Shown here: positions 1-8,279 of the stretch, piece after piece | Layout of the letters: every line of letters starts with the position of its first letter | Numbering within the stretch: the first letter of the stretch is position 1 | Assembly (NCBI RefSeq): GCF_018383585.1 | Contig: NZ_JAHAMK010000022.1 | Location: 1 to 64,000, forward strand | From: Microvirga sp. 3-52 | GTDB taxonomy: Bacteria; Pseudomonadota; Alphaproteobacteria; Rhizobiales; Beijerinckiaceae | Length of the DNA stretch: 64,000 bases | Reading direction: 5' to 3' | Position numbers and translations under genes: made by a program | Notes under the pieces: model-generated | Database searches by the model: none | Seen by the model: the letters and a program-made list of their open reading frames with translations, nothing else | What the model was told of the DNA's origin: nothing

Positions 1-558
<558 letters not shown>

Positions 559-653
559 AGGTCGCCGCGGCGGTGGAAATCCGGGGGCTTCCGAAAAGGG
601 TATGCAGTTTCGTGCGACTAGATCGCAGGTTGATGTGTTGGTGAGGAACGAAC

Positions 654-1379
654 ATGGACTTCCAGGGAAAGAGTGTTCTTGTGACAGGGGCAGGGAAGGG
701 GATTGGCCGGTCGACGGCGAAACTTCTTGCCGAGCGTGGTGCGCAGGTAGTGGCGATGACACGCACGAAAGAGGATCTTGACAGTTTGGAGGGTGAAATC
801 GGCTGCCGCTCCATCGTCGTCGATCTGGCCGACGCGGCGGCCACGCGGGAAGCCGCGCACGCCGCCTTGCCTGTCGACTACCTGGTAAACTGTGCGGGAA
901 CAACCGCGCTCGATCCCTTCCTCGACGTGACTACGGAAACGTTCGATTTGATTTACACGGTCAATACGCGCGCGCCCATGATCGTCGCTCAGGAATATGC
1001 GCGGGACCGCGTGAATCGTGGCTTGCCGGGGGCGATCGTCAATGTCTCGTCGGTGTCGTCCTTCATCGGGTTTGCCGACCATGCGGCCTATTGTGCCTCG
1101 AAGGGCGCCCTCGATGCCCTCACACGCGTGATGGCCAACGAGCTGGGCCGCCATAGGATCCGGGTGAATGCCATCAATCCGACAGTCACCCTGACGCCGA
1201 TGGCGACCAAGGCTTGGAGCGACCCCGACAAGGCTGCCAGGATGCTCGCGCGCATTCCTCTCGGGCGATTTGCCGATCCTGAAGATGTCGCGGAGGTAAT
1301 CCTCTACCTGCTGAGTGATCGGGCCGCGATGCTGAACGGCTTGGCAATGCCGGTCGACGGCGGCTTCATGATCAACTGA
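654..1379 (+). CDS. SDR family oxidoreductase, L-xylulose reductase-like
   Basis: A complete 241-residue short-chain dehydrogenase. It has the nucleotide motif TGAGKGIG near the N terminus, NCAG (in place of the usual NNAG) near residue 80, and the catalytic YxxxK as YCASK. The start is supported by GAGGAAC about 8 bases upstream. Segments such as VNVSS, NPTVTLTPM, WSDPDKA and IPLGRFADPEDV closely follow eukaryotic and bacterial dicarbonyl/L-xylulose reductases, which interconvert xylulose and xylitol with NADP(H). It lies between an ABC ATPase and a polyol dehydrogenase, which supports a role in pentose or polyol catabolism; the exact substrate is inferred. Confidence 0.88.
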   Translation: MDFQGKSVLVTGAGKGIGRSTAKLLAERGAQVVAMTRTKEDLDSLEGEIGCRSIVVDLADAAATREAAHAALPVDYLVNCAGTTALDPFLDVTTETFDLIYTVNTRAPMIVAQEYARDRVNRGLPGAIVNVSSVSSFIGFADHAAYCASKGALDALTRVMANELGRHRIRVNAINPTVTLTPMATKAWSDPDKAARMLARIPLGRFADPEDVAEVILYLLSDRAAMLNGLAMPVDGGFMIN

Positions 1380-1714
1380 TCTCAAGGGCGAGCCGGCGGA
1401 GGCCTTCGCCGGATTCAGATGAAATGGCACACTCTATCGCTTGCACATCCCACAAGCCTTCTCGGGAAGAGGAATGACCTTCGCTCTGGCCCACGGACTC
1501 AATGCCCTGGAGGCTGGCGGCGGCAGGATCGGCAGCCTTTCCGTCGCCGGTCGCGCTTCTGCCCAGGCGTGCTTTGTTAAGCTGGCCATATTGCGACCTG
1601 AAATCGTCCTTCGCAGCGTCCGTCCCGATATGACAGGCTCCGGTGAAGCACAAGAGATCTGGTCCCATTTGCGTATCGATTCTGACAATAAAAACAGAGA
1701 CAGGAGACGCACCG
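1380..1714. other. Intergenic region between SDR and polyol dehydrogenase
   Basis: These 335 bases hold no convincing gene; the open frames here are short and resemble no family I know. A GC-rich hairpin sits just after the SDR stop, and a purine-rich ribosome-binding site (CAGGAGA, 1701-1707) precedes the dehydrogenase start. The length would allow a separate promoter for the dehydrogenase, but I see no clear -35/-10 pair. Confidence 0.5.
1393..1412 (+). terminator. Terminator-like hairpin after SDR gene
   Basis: Arms CCGGCG and CGCCGG enclose an AGGCCT-containing centre, 13 bases after the SDR stop codon. There is no U-run behind it, so an intrinsic terminator is possible but not strongly supported. 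Confidence 0.3.
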
Positions 1715-2827
1715 ATGACACTCAGCGACGGCAATTCTCAACGTTCCAACCGGAGAATGACCGCAATCGTCTGTCACGGCCCGGAGGATTACCGCGTCGC
1801 GCAGGTAGAGCGTCCCGTGCCGGGAGAGCGCGAGATGGTGCTGCGCATCGCGTCCTGCGGCATCTGCGCCAGCGACTGCAAGTGCTGGTCGGGCGCCGCG
1901 ATGTTCTGGGGAGGTGACAACCCGTATGTGAAGCCCCCGGTGATCCCAGGGCACGAATTCTATGGCCATGTGGATGAACTGGGCTCGGGCGCGGCGGAGC
2001 ATTTCGGCGTCAGGATCGGCGACCGTGTCATCGCGGAGCAGATCGTGCCCTGCGATCAATGCCGCTTCTGCCGGACCGGGAAGTACTGGATGTGCGAGGT
2101 CCACAACATCTTCGGTTTCCAGCGTGTCGTGGCGGATGGTGGGATGGCCGAATATATGCGCATACCGCGCACCGCCCGCGTGCACAAAATCGACGAGGGA
2201 ATCCCAGCGGACGACGCGGCGATCATCGAACCTTTGTCGTGTGCGATCCACACAGTCAATCGAGGCGATATACAGCTCGACGACGTCGTGGTGATCGCCG
2301 GGTCGGGCCCTATCGGCCTCATGATGGTTCAGGTGGCGAAGCTCAAGACGCCGAAACTCCTCATTGTCATCGATATGATCGATGAGCGGCTTCAACTCGC
2401 GAAGTCATTCGGCGCGGATGTGATCATCAATCCGCGCGAGCAGGATGCCCTGGCGGTCGTCCGGTCCGTGACCGACGGCTATGGCTGCGACGTCTATATC
2501 GAGGCAACCGGCTCGCCGACCGGTGTCGAGCAGGGGCTCAATCTCATCCGCAAGCTCGGTCGCTTTGTCGAGTTCTCCGTCTTCGGCGCACCCGCGACGG
2601 TTGATTGGTCGATCATCGGCGACCGCAAGGAACTCGATATTCGGGGCGCCCATCTCGGACCCTATTGCTATCCTATTGCCATCAACCTGCTGTCTCGTGG
2701 ACTGGTCACCTCGAAAGGAATCGTCACTCACCGTTACCGACTTGACGAATGGGATCGTGCTATCGCAGTGGCGAACTCGCTCGACAGCATAAAGGTTCTG
2801 ATGGAAGCAAGGAGCGGCAAGGGATAG
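1715..2827 (+). CDS. Zinc-dependent alcohol dehydrogenase, erythritol/L-threitol dehydrogenase-like
   Basis: A 370-residue medium-chain dehydrogenase. Catalytic zinc ligands are visible in CGICASDCK and GHEFYG, the structural zinc lobe in CDQCRFCRTGKYWMC, and the Rossmann NAD-binding turn in GSGPIGLM. The start at 1715 is chosen because CAGGAGA lies 7 bases upstream; a longer frame opens further upstream without a good ribosome site. The WSGAAMFWG insertion after the catalytic cysteine, and the general pattern, recall proteins annotated as erythritol/L-threitol dehydrogenase, which oxidise C4 polyols. It probably acts with the neighbouring ABC ATPase and SDR. Family assignment is firm; substrate is inferred. 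Confidence 0.85.
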   Translation: MTLSDGNSQRSNRRMTAIVCHGPEDYRVAQVERPVPGEREMVLRIASCGICASDCKCWSGAAMFWGGDNPYVKPPVIPGHEFYGHVDELGSGAAEHFGVRIGDRVIAEQIVPCDQCRFCRTGKYWMCEVHNIFGFQRVVADGGMAEYMRIPRTARVHKIDEGIPADDAAIIEPLSCAIHTVNRGDIQLDDVVVIAGSGPIGLMMVQVAKLKTPKLLIVIDMIDERLQLAKSFGADVIINPREQDALAVVRSVTDGYGCDVYIEATGSPTGVEQGLNLIRKLGRFVEFSVFGAPATVDWSIIGDRKELDIRGAHLGPYCYPIAINLLSRGLVTSKGIVTHRYRLDEWDRAIAVANSLDSIKVLMEARSGKG

Positions 2828-2924
2828 ACGTGCAATGGGTTCTCGTTTGCTGGAGCTTGACCGCATGAGCAAGGATGCGGAGTTCTGGGCGTCGCTCGAA
2901 CCCTCATGATGAAGCGCCTCTTCC

Positions 2925-3551
2925 ATGAAGGGTGCGCCTAGGACTTGGACTGCTGCCCTCGGCTGGTTCTTTGCTGCTTATGCGCTGCTCACCGGCAACT
3001 TCATCGTTCTGGAGAGCAGGCGCCCTCAGGCAACCCTCGCCTGGATGCTGCTATTCCTGACCCTGCCCGGAATCGGCCTTGTGGTCTACGCGCCGTTCGG
3101 ACGCGACCGCAAGGCCCTTGGCCGCCAGCGCAAGCTCGCGCGCCAGAACCTGCGGGGCACGGCGGCGCCCATCGTGGAGCAGCTGCTGACGCGGCAGGAT
3201 GAGGAAATTGGCGGGCTTGAGACGCAAGGCCCTGCCTGCCGGGGCTCATGTCACGGGTGCGGCGCAACTCCCATTCCGCTCTGACCACGCGCAACCGGGT
3301 CGTCATCCAGCAGAACGCATCCGCGTTCTGTCCCAGTCTGATGAAGGATCTGAGAAATCGGCTATACGGGCGTCATGAACATCGGCCAGGAGCACATCCA
3401 CGGCGCGCCGACCTTCGACCTGTGGCGGGACACGCAGGTCCGCCGCGAAGGGGAGGGAGCGGCGGTGCTGCAGGCGGTGTTCCTCTTCGGCTGGTACAAC
3501 GCCACCAGTGAGGACCTCTCCGCAGCGGATCGTTTCCCGTCGCTTGAAGCA
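2925..3551 (+). pseudogene. cls: Cardiolipin synthase remnant (frameshifted, internally deleted)
   Basis: Three segments align in order with bacterial cardiolipin synthases but lie in different frames. From 2925: two N-terminal membrane segments with SRRPQATLAWMLLFLTLPG and VYAPFGRD. From about 3248, in another frame: RRNSHSALTTRNRV and IQQNASAF followed by LMKDLR. From 3360, back in the first frame: GYTGVMNIGQEHIHGAP, WRDTQVR, and LFGWYNAT. The stretch between LMKDLR and GYTG, normally well over 50 residues, is missing. The whole C-terminal half with the second HKD motif is also absent; similarity ends where the convergent HAD gene begins. No functional enzyme can be made. Confidence 0.85.
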
Positions 3552-4544
3552 CTAGGGATAAGGCGGGAAGACGGACTTCCAGTCACGTTTCATGTCGACG
3601 ACAACCCAACGATCCAACGCTGCAGCATCAAGCGCCTTGTCGAGCTTTCCCACATGCGACTGGCGATCGTAGGCATATTCCCGCTCCGCATCGGTATGAT
3701 GCACCACGAGACCGAGCCTGCGCTTGCCGGCCTCGGTCGTCCATTGCAGCATCTCGAGATCACCATCCGAGTTCCCGAAGGCGGCGATCGGCCGCCGGCC
3801 GATCTCCTGGTTGATGCCGACCGGCTTGCCGGGGCCATCATCGATGAAGTCGACCTGCGGCAGGCGGAACAGGATGGGTTTGCCGTCGCGGCGCTCGAAC
3901 TTGGTGACGATGCGTGAGCCGATGACCTGCTCGGGTGGGATGCCGTAGCGCTCTTCGGCAAAGGCCCGGATGAACTCGGCTCCGCCGCCGGACGTGATGT
4001 AGGTCTTGAATCCGTTGGCGCGCAGGTAGGTCAGAACCTCCAGCATGGGCTGGTACACGAGTTCGTCACAGCGGCGGTCGAAGCGCGGGTGCTTGGCGGT
4101 CACGAGCCACTCCTTGACGCCTTGCCGGAACTCCTCCGGCGTCATGCCCGCATGCGTCACGGCAACGATCTCAACCGCTCCTTTCTCGCCAGCCGCGGCG
4201 AGTGCCGCCATGTCGCCTTCGAGCACCGCCTTGAAGGGCTGTGTATTCTTCCACTCCGGATGCTGCGGCGCCAGCGCCTTCACCCGGTCGAGCGCATAGG
4301 CGAACTGCACGTAGATCGGCTGCTCGATCCACAACGTCCCGTCGTTGTCGAACGTGGCGATCCGCTCCGCAGGCGGAACGAAGTCCGGCGATCCCTCCCG
4401 GGTCACGTCGGTGACGAAGGCGACGATCGCCTGCTTTGACGGGCCGTCGTTCCATGACGGCAGCGGATCAGTCTGGGCGACCGCCGTGGAGGCCCACGCA
4501 ATGACTAGGGCCATCGCCGCGAACCGGAATAACCGAACGTGCAT
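3552..4544 (-). CDS. Secreted HAD-superfamily phosphatase
   Basis: A 330-residue protein with an N-terminal signal peptide (LFRFAAMALVIAWAS, cleavage near VAQ). HAD motif I is FDNDGTLW, with the nucleophile and general-acid aspartates; the motif II threonine/serine lies in YITSGGGAEF; motif III is FGNSDGDLEM. It resembles phosphoserine-phosphatase-like HAD enzymes exported to the periplasm. The start at 4544 is preferred over an upstream ATG at 4568 because AAGGGAGG precedes it and the signal peptide starts there. It is the last gene of the sulfatase operon on this strand, suggesting joint release of sulfate and phosphate from extracellular esters; substrate unknown. Confidence 0.85.
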   Translation of the reverse strand: MHVRLFRFAAMALVIAWASTAVAQTDPLPSWNDGPSKQAIVAFVTDVTREGSPDFVPPAERIATFDNDGTLWIEQPIYVQFAYALDRVKALAPQHPEWKNTQPFKAVLEGDMAALAAAGEKGAVEIVAVTHAGMTPEEFRQGVKEWLVTAKHPRFDRRCDELVYQPMLEVLTYLRANGFKTYITSGGGAEFIRAFAEERYGIPPEQVIGSRIVTKFERRDGKPILFRLPQVDFIDDGPGKPVGINQEIGRRPIAAFGNSDGDLEMLQWTTEAGKRRLGLVVHHTDAEREYAYDRQSHVGKLDKALDAAALDRWVVVDMKRDWKSVFPPYP

Positions 4545-4594
4545 GTGCGCCTCCCTTGGGGCTTCCAATCAATCGGGTCGTGCAATGCACCGCG

Positions 4595-4879
4595 TCAGGA
4601 GTCGTCGGACCCATCCTTGCAGCGGTAGCCGATGAAGCATTGCGGATTGTTCGAGCTCGGCACCCATGCCGGTTCGGGGAACTGGTCGACCGTGCATTCG
4701 GCGCCGCTTCTGACGAAGCGGGCATAGGTCGAGGGCCCGGTATCGAGGACGACGGCGCCGTCCCTCATGACAAGTTGGCGGTTGGCAGAGCAGGTTCGCT
4801 GCGACGTCGGCGGTCCAGCCTGCGCCATCGCCGTTGTCGTGACTGAAGCGAGTATAAGGGCTGACAGTAGAATTCTCAT
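4595..4879 (-). CDS. Small secreted protein, function unknown
   Basis: A 94-residue protein with a clear signal peptide (MRILLSALILASVTTTAMAQ). The mature part has four cysteines, possibly two disulfides, and an aromatic C-terminal segment (PQCFIGYRCKDG). I do not recognise the family. It lies 50 bases upstream of the HAD phosphatase and 37 bases downstream of another small secreted protein on the same strand, so it probably belongs to the sulfatase operon. Confidence 0.7.
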   Translation of the reverse strand: MRILLSALILASVTTTAMAQAGPPTSQRTCSANRQLVMRDGAVVLDTGPSTYARFVRSGAECTVDQFPEPAWVPSSNNPQCFIGYRCKDGSDDS

Positions 4880-4916
4880 CGCCGTTTCCTCCTCGATTTC
4901 CGAACTGCGATTTTCC

Positions 4917-5174
4917 TCAGCAATCCGTGCAGATGCCTTTCATGACCTTGCGGTCGATCTGCCTGTTTTGCCGCTCCATCTGCCGGGCGGCGGCCGCGTC
5001 GTTCGTCGAGAACTCGTTTTTCGGCGACGTCACGGCGTCCCGCTCAAGGGTTCTTTCCGAAGGGATCGTGATTTCGCCCTGGCGCGGTGGGGGCCCAGAA
5101 TCCTGGTTCTGAGCGCGGCTGGACGTGACCGCCACCAGACCGAGGAGAACAGCGAGCAAAATGACACGGTGCAT
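4917..5174 (-). CDS. Small secreted protein, function unknown
   Basis: An 85-residue protein beginning MHRVILLAVLLGLVAVTSSRA, a good signal peptide. The start at 5174 is preferred because AGAGGA lies 6 bases upstream; the longer frame lacks this. The mature region is hydrophilic, with a charged helix (ARQMERQNRQIDRKV) and a CTDC C terminus that could bind a metal or form a disulfide. I do not recognise the family. It sits between the arylsulfatase and a second small secreted protein. Confidence 0.68.
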   Translation of the reverse strand: MHRVILLAVLLGLVAVTSSRAQNQDSGPPPRQGEITIPSERTLERDAVTSPKNEFSTNDAAAARQMERQNRQIDRKVMKGICTDC

Positions 5175-5276
5175 TGTTGATCCTCTTGCTTTCGAACGGC
5201 TCACTCCAGCGCGCGTGATGGGCACGTCGATCTGAACCAGTCCATGATCGAGGTTTCTCGGCTTAGGTCGAAATGC

Positions 5277-5307
5277 GGGGAGGGCCATGCAGGGCACAGC
5301 CCTCCCC
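5277..5307 (-). terminator. Hairpin downstream of arylsulfatase
   Basis: A perfect 9-bp stem (GGGGAGGGC with GCCCTCCCC) around a 13-base loop, just after the arylsulfatase stop on the minus strand. Only a short TTT follows, so it may attenuate or stabilise transcript ends rather than fully separate sulfatase from the small downstream genes. Confidence 0.5.
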
Positions 5308-5314
5308 AATCAGG

Positions 5315-7027
5315 TCAGTTGCCGGTGGGCATCGGCACGTTGACGCCTTCCTTGGCGAGCACCTCGCGGACGGTCTGCAAGCGCTCGTAGTCGGAGAGTG
5401 TGATCGGGCCGGTGTAGCCGTAGCTCTGCACTTTCCGCGGCGGATACTCGACATAGGTCTTCATCACCTTCTTGAGTTCCTGCTCCATAACCACGCCCAT
5501 CCAGGTGCGTTCGGTGAAGTTGTTCATGAAGATGTCGTAGCGCTCCTGCGGATCCTGGAAGAGGTCGAAGACCTGCGGGACCGTGGCGACGTACTTCTCG
5601 GCACCCTTCCAGCCGAGATTGGTGTCGACCGCGAGGCCGCCGGTGGAGGCGCCGTCGTCGCCCCGCAGGTTGAACAGGAACTTGTAGTTGTTGACACGGA
5701 CCGCGCCCGGCGACAGCTCGTTCTCGGTGAAGTAGAACCATGACTTCCGCGGCGACTGGCCCGTCCCGAACAGCACCGGCGTCATGTCCTGGCTGTCGAA
5801 GATGATCGGCTGGCCCTCGCGGTCCCTCTCCGGCAGTTTCGTGCCTGCAACCGACGCGAACGTCGCCATCAGGTCGAGGCCGCCGAGGATCTCATGGTTC
5901 TTGGTGTTGGGCGCGATCCGGCCCGGCCACCATGCCATTGCCGGCACGCGGTTGCCGCCCTCGCGCAGGGTGCCCTTGGTGCCGCGGAACGGGGTGTAGC
6001 CGGCATCCGGATAGACATCCTGCCAGGCACCGTTGTCCGTGGTGTAGAACACGAGCGTGTTGTTGCCGCCGACCTGCCGGATCTTGTCCATGATGCGCCC
6101 GATCCGAGCGTCGAGCTCGACCACCGAGTCGGCGTACTTGCTCTTCGACAACGACTTGTGCTCGAACTCCGGCGCCGGCATGTTGGGCTGGTGCACCTTC
6201 ATGAAGTTGATGCTCATGAAGAACGGCTCTCGCGACTGCGCCGCCCGGTCGAGATAATCGAGCGAGGCTTTCTCGACATACTCGTCGAAGAACGGGATCC
6301 CGACGACGCCTTCCTTGCCGTTGATCACGGGTGTGTTCACGTACTGGCCGTTGACCTTGAACTCCTCCCGCGCCGGCTGCCCGGCATTGCCCGACAGCGT
6401 GCCCTTGGTCACCCGCTGGAACGTCGCCCGCAGCTCCGGGGGCATGTCTGGGAACCAGGTCGGATCGGCATAGGTGTAGGCGTTGAGGTGGTAGAGACCG
6501 CAGTACTTCATCTCGTCATAGCCCTGGGCATTGGGCAGGGCATAATCGGCCTCGCCAAGGTGCCACTTGCCGGTGAAGAACGTCCGGTAGCCCGCCTGCT
6601 TGAGCACCGAGCCCAAGGTCCACTCGGCTGCCGGCAGGCCGCCGCCCTGGCCCTGGAACGCTACGGTGGTCATGCCGCTGCGGTTCGGAATGCGTCCGGT
6701 CTGCATCGCGGCGCGGCCCGGGGTGCAGCTCGGCTGGGCATAGAACGAGAAGAAGGTCATGCCCTCGTTGGAGAGCCGATCAAGATTGGGCGTCGGCATG
6801 CCGCGTCCGGGGCCGCCGCCGTAGGCGCCAAGATCGCCGTAACCTGTATCGTCGGAGACGATCAGCACGATGTTGGGCTTCTGCGGCTGCGGGGTCTGGG
6901 CGAAGGTCGGGACGGCCATTGTCGCCGAGACCAGGGCCGTGGCTCCGACGAGGGCAGCCTTGGCCCGCCTGCGCCGGAGGCGGAAACGTCCGCCCGGCAT
7001 TTGTGAGGACGCACGATCACTGGTCAT
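5315..7027 (-). CDS. Arylsulfatase, Cys-type, exported
   Basis: A 570-residue sulfatase. The N terminus has an arginine-rich stretch and hydrophobic segment (RRRRAKAALVGATALVSATM) consistent with export. The metal-binding DD of NIVLIVSDDTGYGDLG is near residue 60. The sulfatase signature is SCTPGRAAMQTGR, whose cysteine (about residue 101) would be converted to formylglycine. The start at 7027 follows GAGGAAG and overlaps the end of the upstream gene by 11 bases. That gene encodes the matching formylglycine-generating enzyme, so modification and substrate are made together. The enzyme hydrolyses sulfate esters in the periplasm or outside; physiological substrate unknown. Confidence 0.93.
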   Translation of the reverse strand: MTSDRASSQMPGGRFRLRRRRAKAALVGATALVSATMAVPTFAQTPQPQKPNIVLIVSDDTGYGDLGAYGGGPGRGMPTPNLDRLSNEGMTFFSFYAQPSCTPGRAAMQTGRIPNRSGMTTVAFQGQGGGLPAAEWTLGSVLKQAGYRTFFTGKWHLGEADYALPNAQGYDEMKYCGLYHLNAYTYADPTWFPDMPPELRATFQRVTKGTLSGNAGQPAREEFKVNGQYVNTPVINGKEGVVGIPFFDEYVEKASLDYLDRAAQSREPFFMSINFMKVHQPNMPAPEFEHKSLSKSKYADSVVELDARIGRIMDKIRQVGGNNTLVFYTTDNGAWQDVYPDAGYTPFRGTKGTLREGGNRVPAMAWWPGRIAPNTKNHEILGGLDLMATFASVAGTKLPERDREGQPIIFDSQDMTPVLFGTGQSPRKSWFYFTENELSPGAVRVNNYKFLFNLRGDDGASTGGLAVDTNLGWKGAEKYVATVPQVFDLFQDPQERYDIFMNNFTERTWMGVVMEQELKKVMKTYVEYPPRKVQSYGYTGPITLSDYERLQTVREVLAKEGVNVPMPTGN

Positions 7028-8012
7028 GGGATCTTCCTCTCTCTCTGATGATGCAGCGGAAGCCGACATGGCTCGTCGAGGTATCGACCGGCTGCGGGTG
7101 ACGCGCTGCCGGACGGTAGCGACGGCAGTAATTAGGGGCGCACAGGTGTGAGCCGCCCTTCAACACCCGGCGAGGGATCCGCGTTTGCGGCTGGCAGGGG
7201 TCATAGCTCTGGCCTTCATCTCCGCCGCGCGGGTTCTCGGGAATGCAGCAGGCCTTGGGAGCGTCGGTCGGATGCTTTGGGGCGTAGAAGTCACTGGTCC
7301 ATTCCCAGACATTGCCGATCATGTCGTAGAGGCCATAAGCATTGGGCGGAAAGGCGGTGACCGGCGACGTGCGCTCGAAGCCGTCCTGCGCGAGATTCTG
7401 GAACGGGAAGGCGCCCTGCCACGTGTTCGCCATCTGGCGTCCGTCCGGCGTGAGTTCGTCGCCCCAGGCAAACTCCGCCTGGTCCAGTCCACCGCGCGCC
7501 GCGAATTCCCACTCGGCTTCGGTCGGCAGGTACTTGCCGGCCCAACGGGCATAGGCGAGTGCATCGGCATAGGCGACATGCACGACCGGATGATTGTCGA
7601 GGCCGTGGATATTGCTCTTCGGGCCAGTGGGATGCCGCCAGTCGGCGCCCTTGAGCAGGATCCACCACTGGCTCCAGTCCCGAAGATCGACCGGATGATC
7701 GGGTGGCGAGAAGACGAGCGAGCCCGCATAGAGCATGTGCGGAGGGGCCCCGGGATAGTCCTTCGGATCGGGTCGCTTCTCGGCGAAGGTGACGTGTCCG
7801 GTGGCGCGAACGAAGTCGCGGAACTGACGGTTGGTGACCGGTGTGCGGTCGATGAGGAAGCCATCCACAGTGACGCGATGGACTGGCGCCTCTTCCGGAT
7901 AATGCCTGTCCGAGCCCATGCGAAATGTGCCGCCGGAGATGCGGATCATGTCGGCGTATGAAGGCTCTGTTTGCCCGTGGCCGTGATGGTGCCGAAGTGT
8001 GGCCTGCGACAT
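7017..8012 (-). CDS. Formylglycine-generating enzyme (SUMF1 family)
   Basis: A 331-residue FGE-sulfatase-domain protein. Family hallmarks are ISGGTFRMGS near the N terminus, the central YLPTEAEWEFAARGG and NVWEWTSDFY segments, and the C-terminal GGSHLCAPNYCRRYRPAAR. That last segment carries the two active-site cysteines of oxygen-dependent FGEs. These enzymes oxidise the sulfatase cysteine in CxPxR to formylglycine before folding and export. I see no clear signal peptide, so it is probably cytoplasmic. The gene overlaps the arylsulfatase start by 11 bases, suggesting translational coupling. It is the first gene of the minus-strand operon; inverted TCAGGGTCT repeats lie upstream. Confidence 0.93.
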   Translation of the reverse strand: MSQATLRHHHGHGQTEPSYADMIRISGGTFRMGSDRHYPEEAPVHRVTVDGFLIDRTPVTNRQFRDFVRATGHVTFAEKRPDPKDYPGAPPHMLYAGSLVFSPPDHPVDLRDWSQWWILLKGADWRHPTGPKSNIHGLDNHPVVHVAYADALAYARWAGKYLPTEAEWEFAARGGLDQAEFAWGDELTPDGRQMANTWQGAFPFQNLAQDGFERTSPVTAFPPNAYGLYDMIGNVWEWTSDFYAPKHPTDAPKACCIPENPRGGDEGQSYDPCQPQTRIPRRVLKGGSHLCAPNYCRRYRPAARHPQPVDTSTSHVGFRCIIRERGRSHDQ

Positions 8013-8070
8013 GGATGTTGCTCCTGTCCTGGCAGGACCGCAGTATCGTCCAGCGCCCAGTCATCGGGCT

Positions 8071-8110
8071 ATCAGGGTCTCTCCTGAAAATGATGGAGGC
8101 AGACCCTGAT
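8071..8110. promoter_or_regulatory. Inverted repeat operator candidate between sulfatase operon and histidine kinase
   Basis: ATCAGGGTCT (8071-8080) and its exact complement AGACCCTGAT (8101-8110) are separated by 20 bases in the divergent promoter region. The core matches the TCAGGGT half-site seen elsewhere in this window. Read leftward, the right arm is followed after about 34-36 bases by a GATAGC sequence, roughly where a -10 element stands after the other copies. It could control the FGE-sulfatase operon. Confidence 0.5.
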
Positions 8111-8193
8111 TTCCGCCTCTCCCTGATCTGCGGACCGACGCATAGCCAACCGAGCGGGTGCGTCCGCCTATGGTAGGTCGACAGCAGGTGGGC

Positions 8194-8202
8194 TCAGGGT
8201 TT
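8194..8202 (+). promoter_or_regulatory. TCAGGGTTT site upstream of histidine kinase
   Basis: An exact TCAGGGTTT 78 bases before the kinase start, with a weaker GTAGGTC 21 bases upstream. No TATaCT-like -10 is evident at the usual distance, so a role here rests only on sequence similarity to the other copies. Confidence 0.35.
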
Positions 8203-8279
8203 AACGTATGTTATCGGAGCGAGGGCCCCGTCGCGGCCCCGATCCTGTTGCGTTGCCCTTGCGGCCGGAGGTCGCCGTC

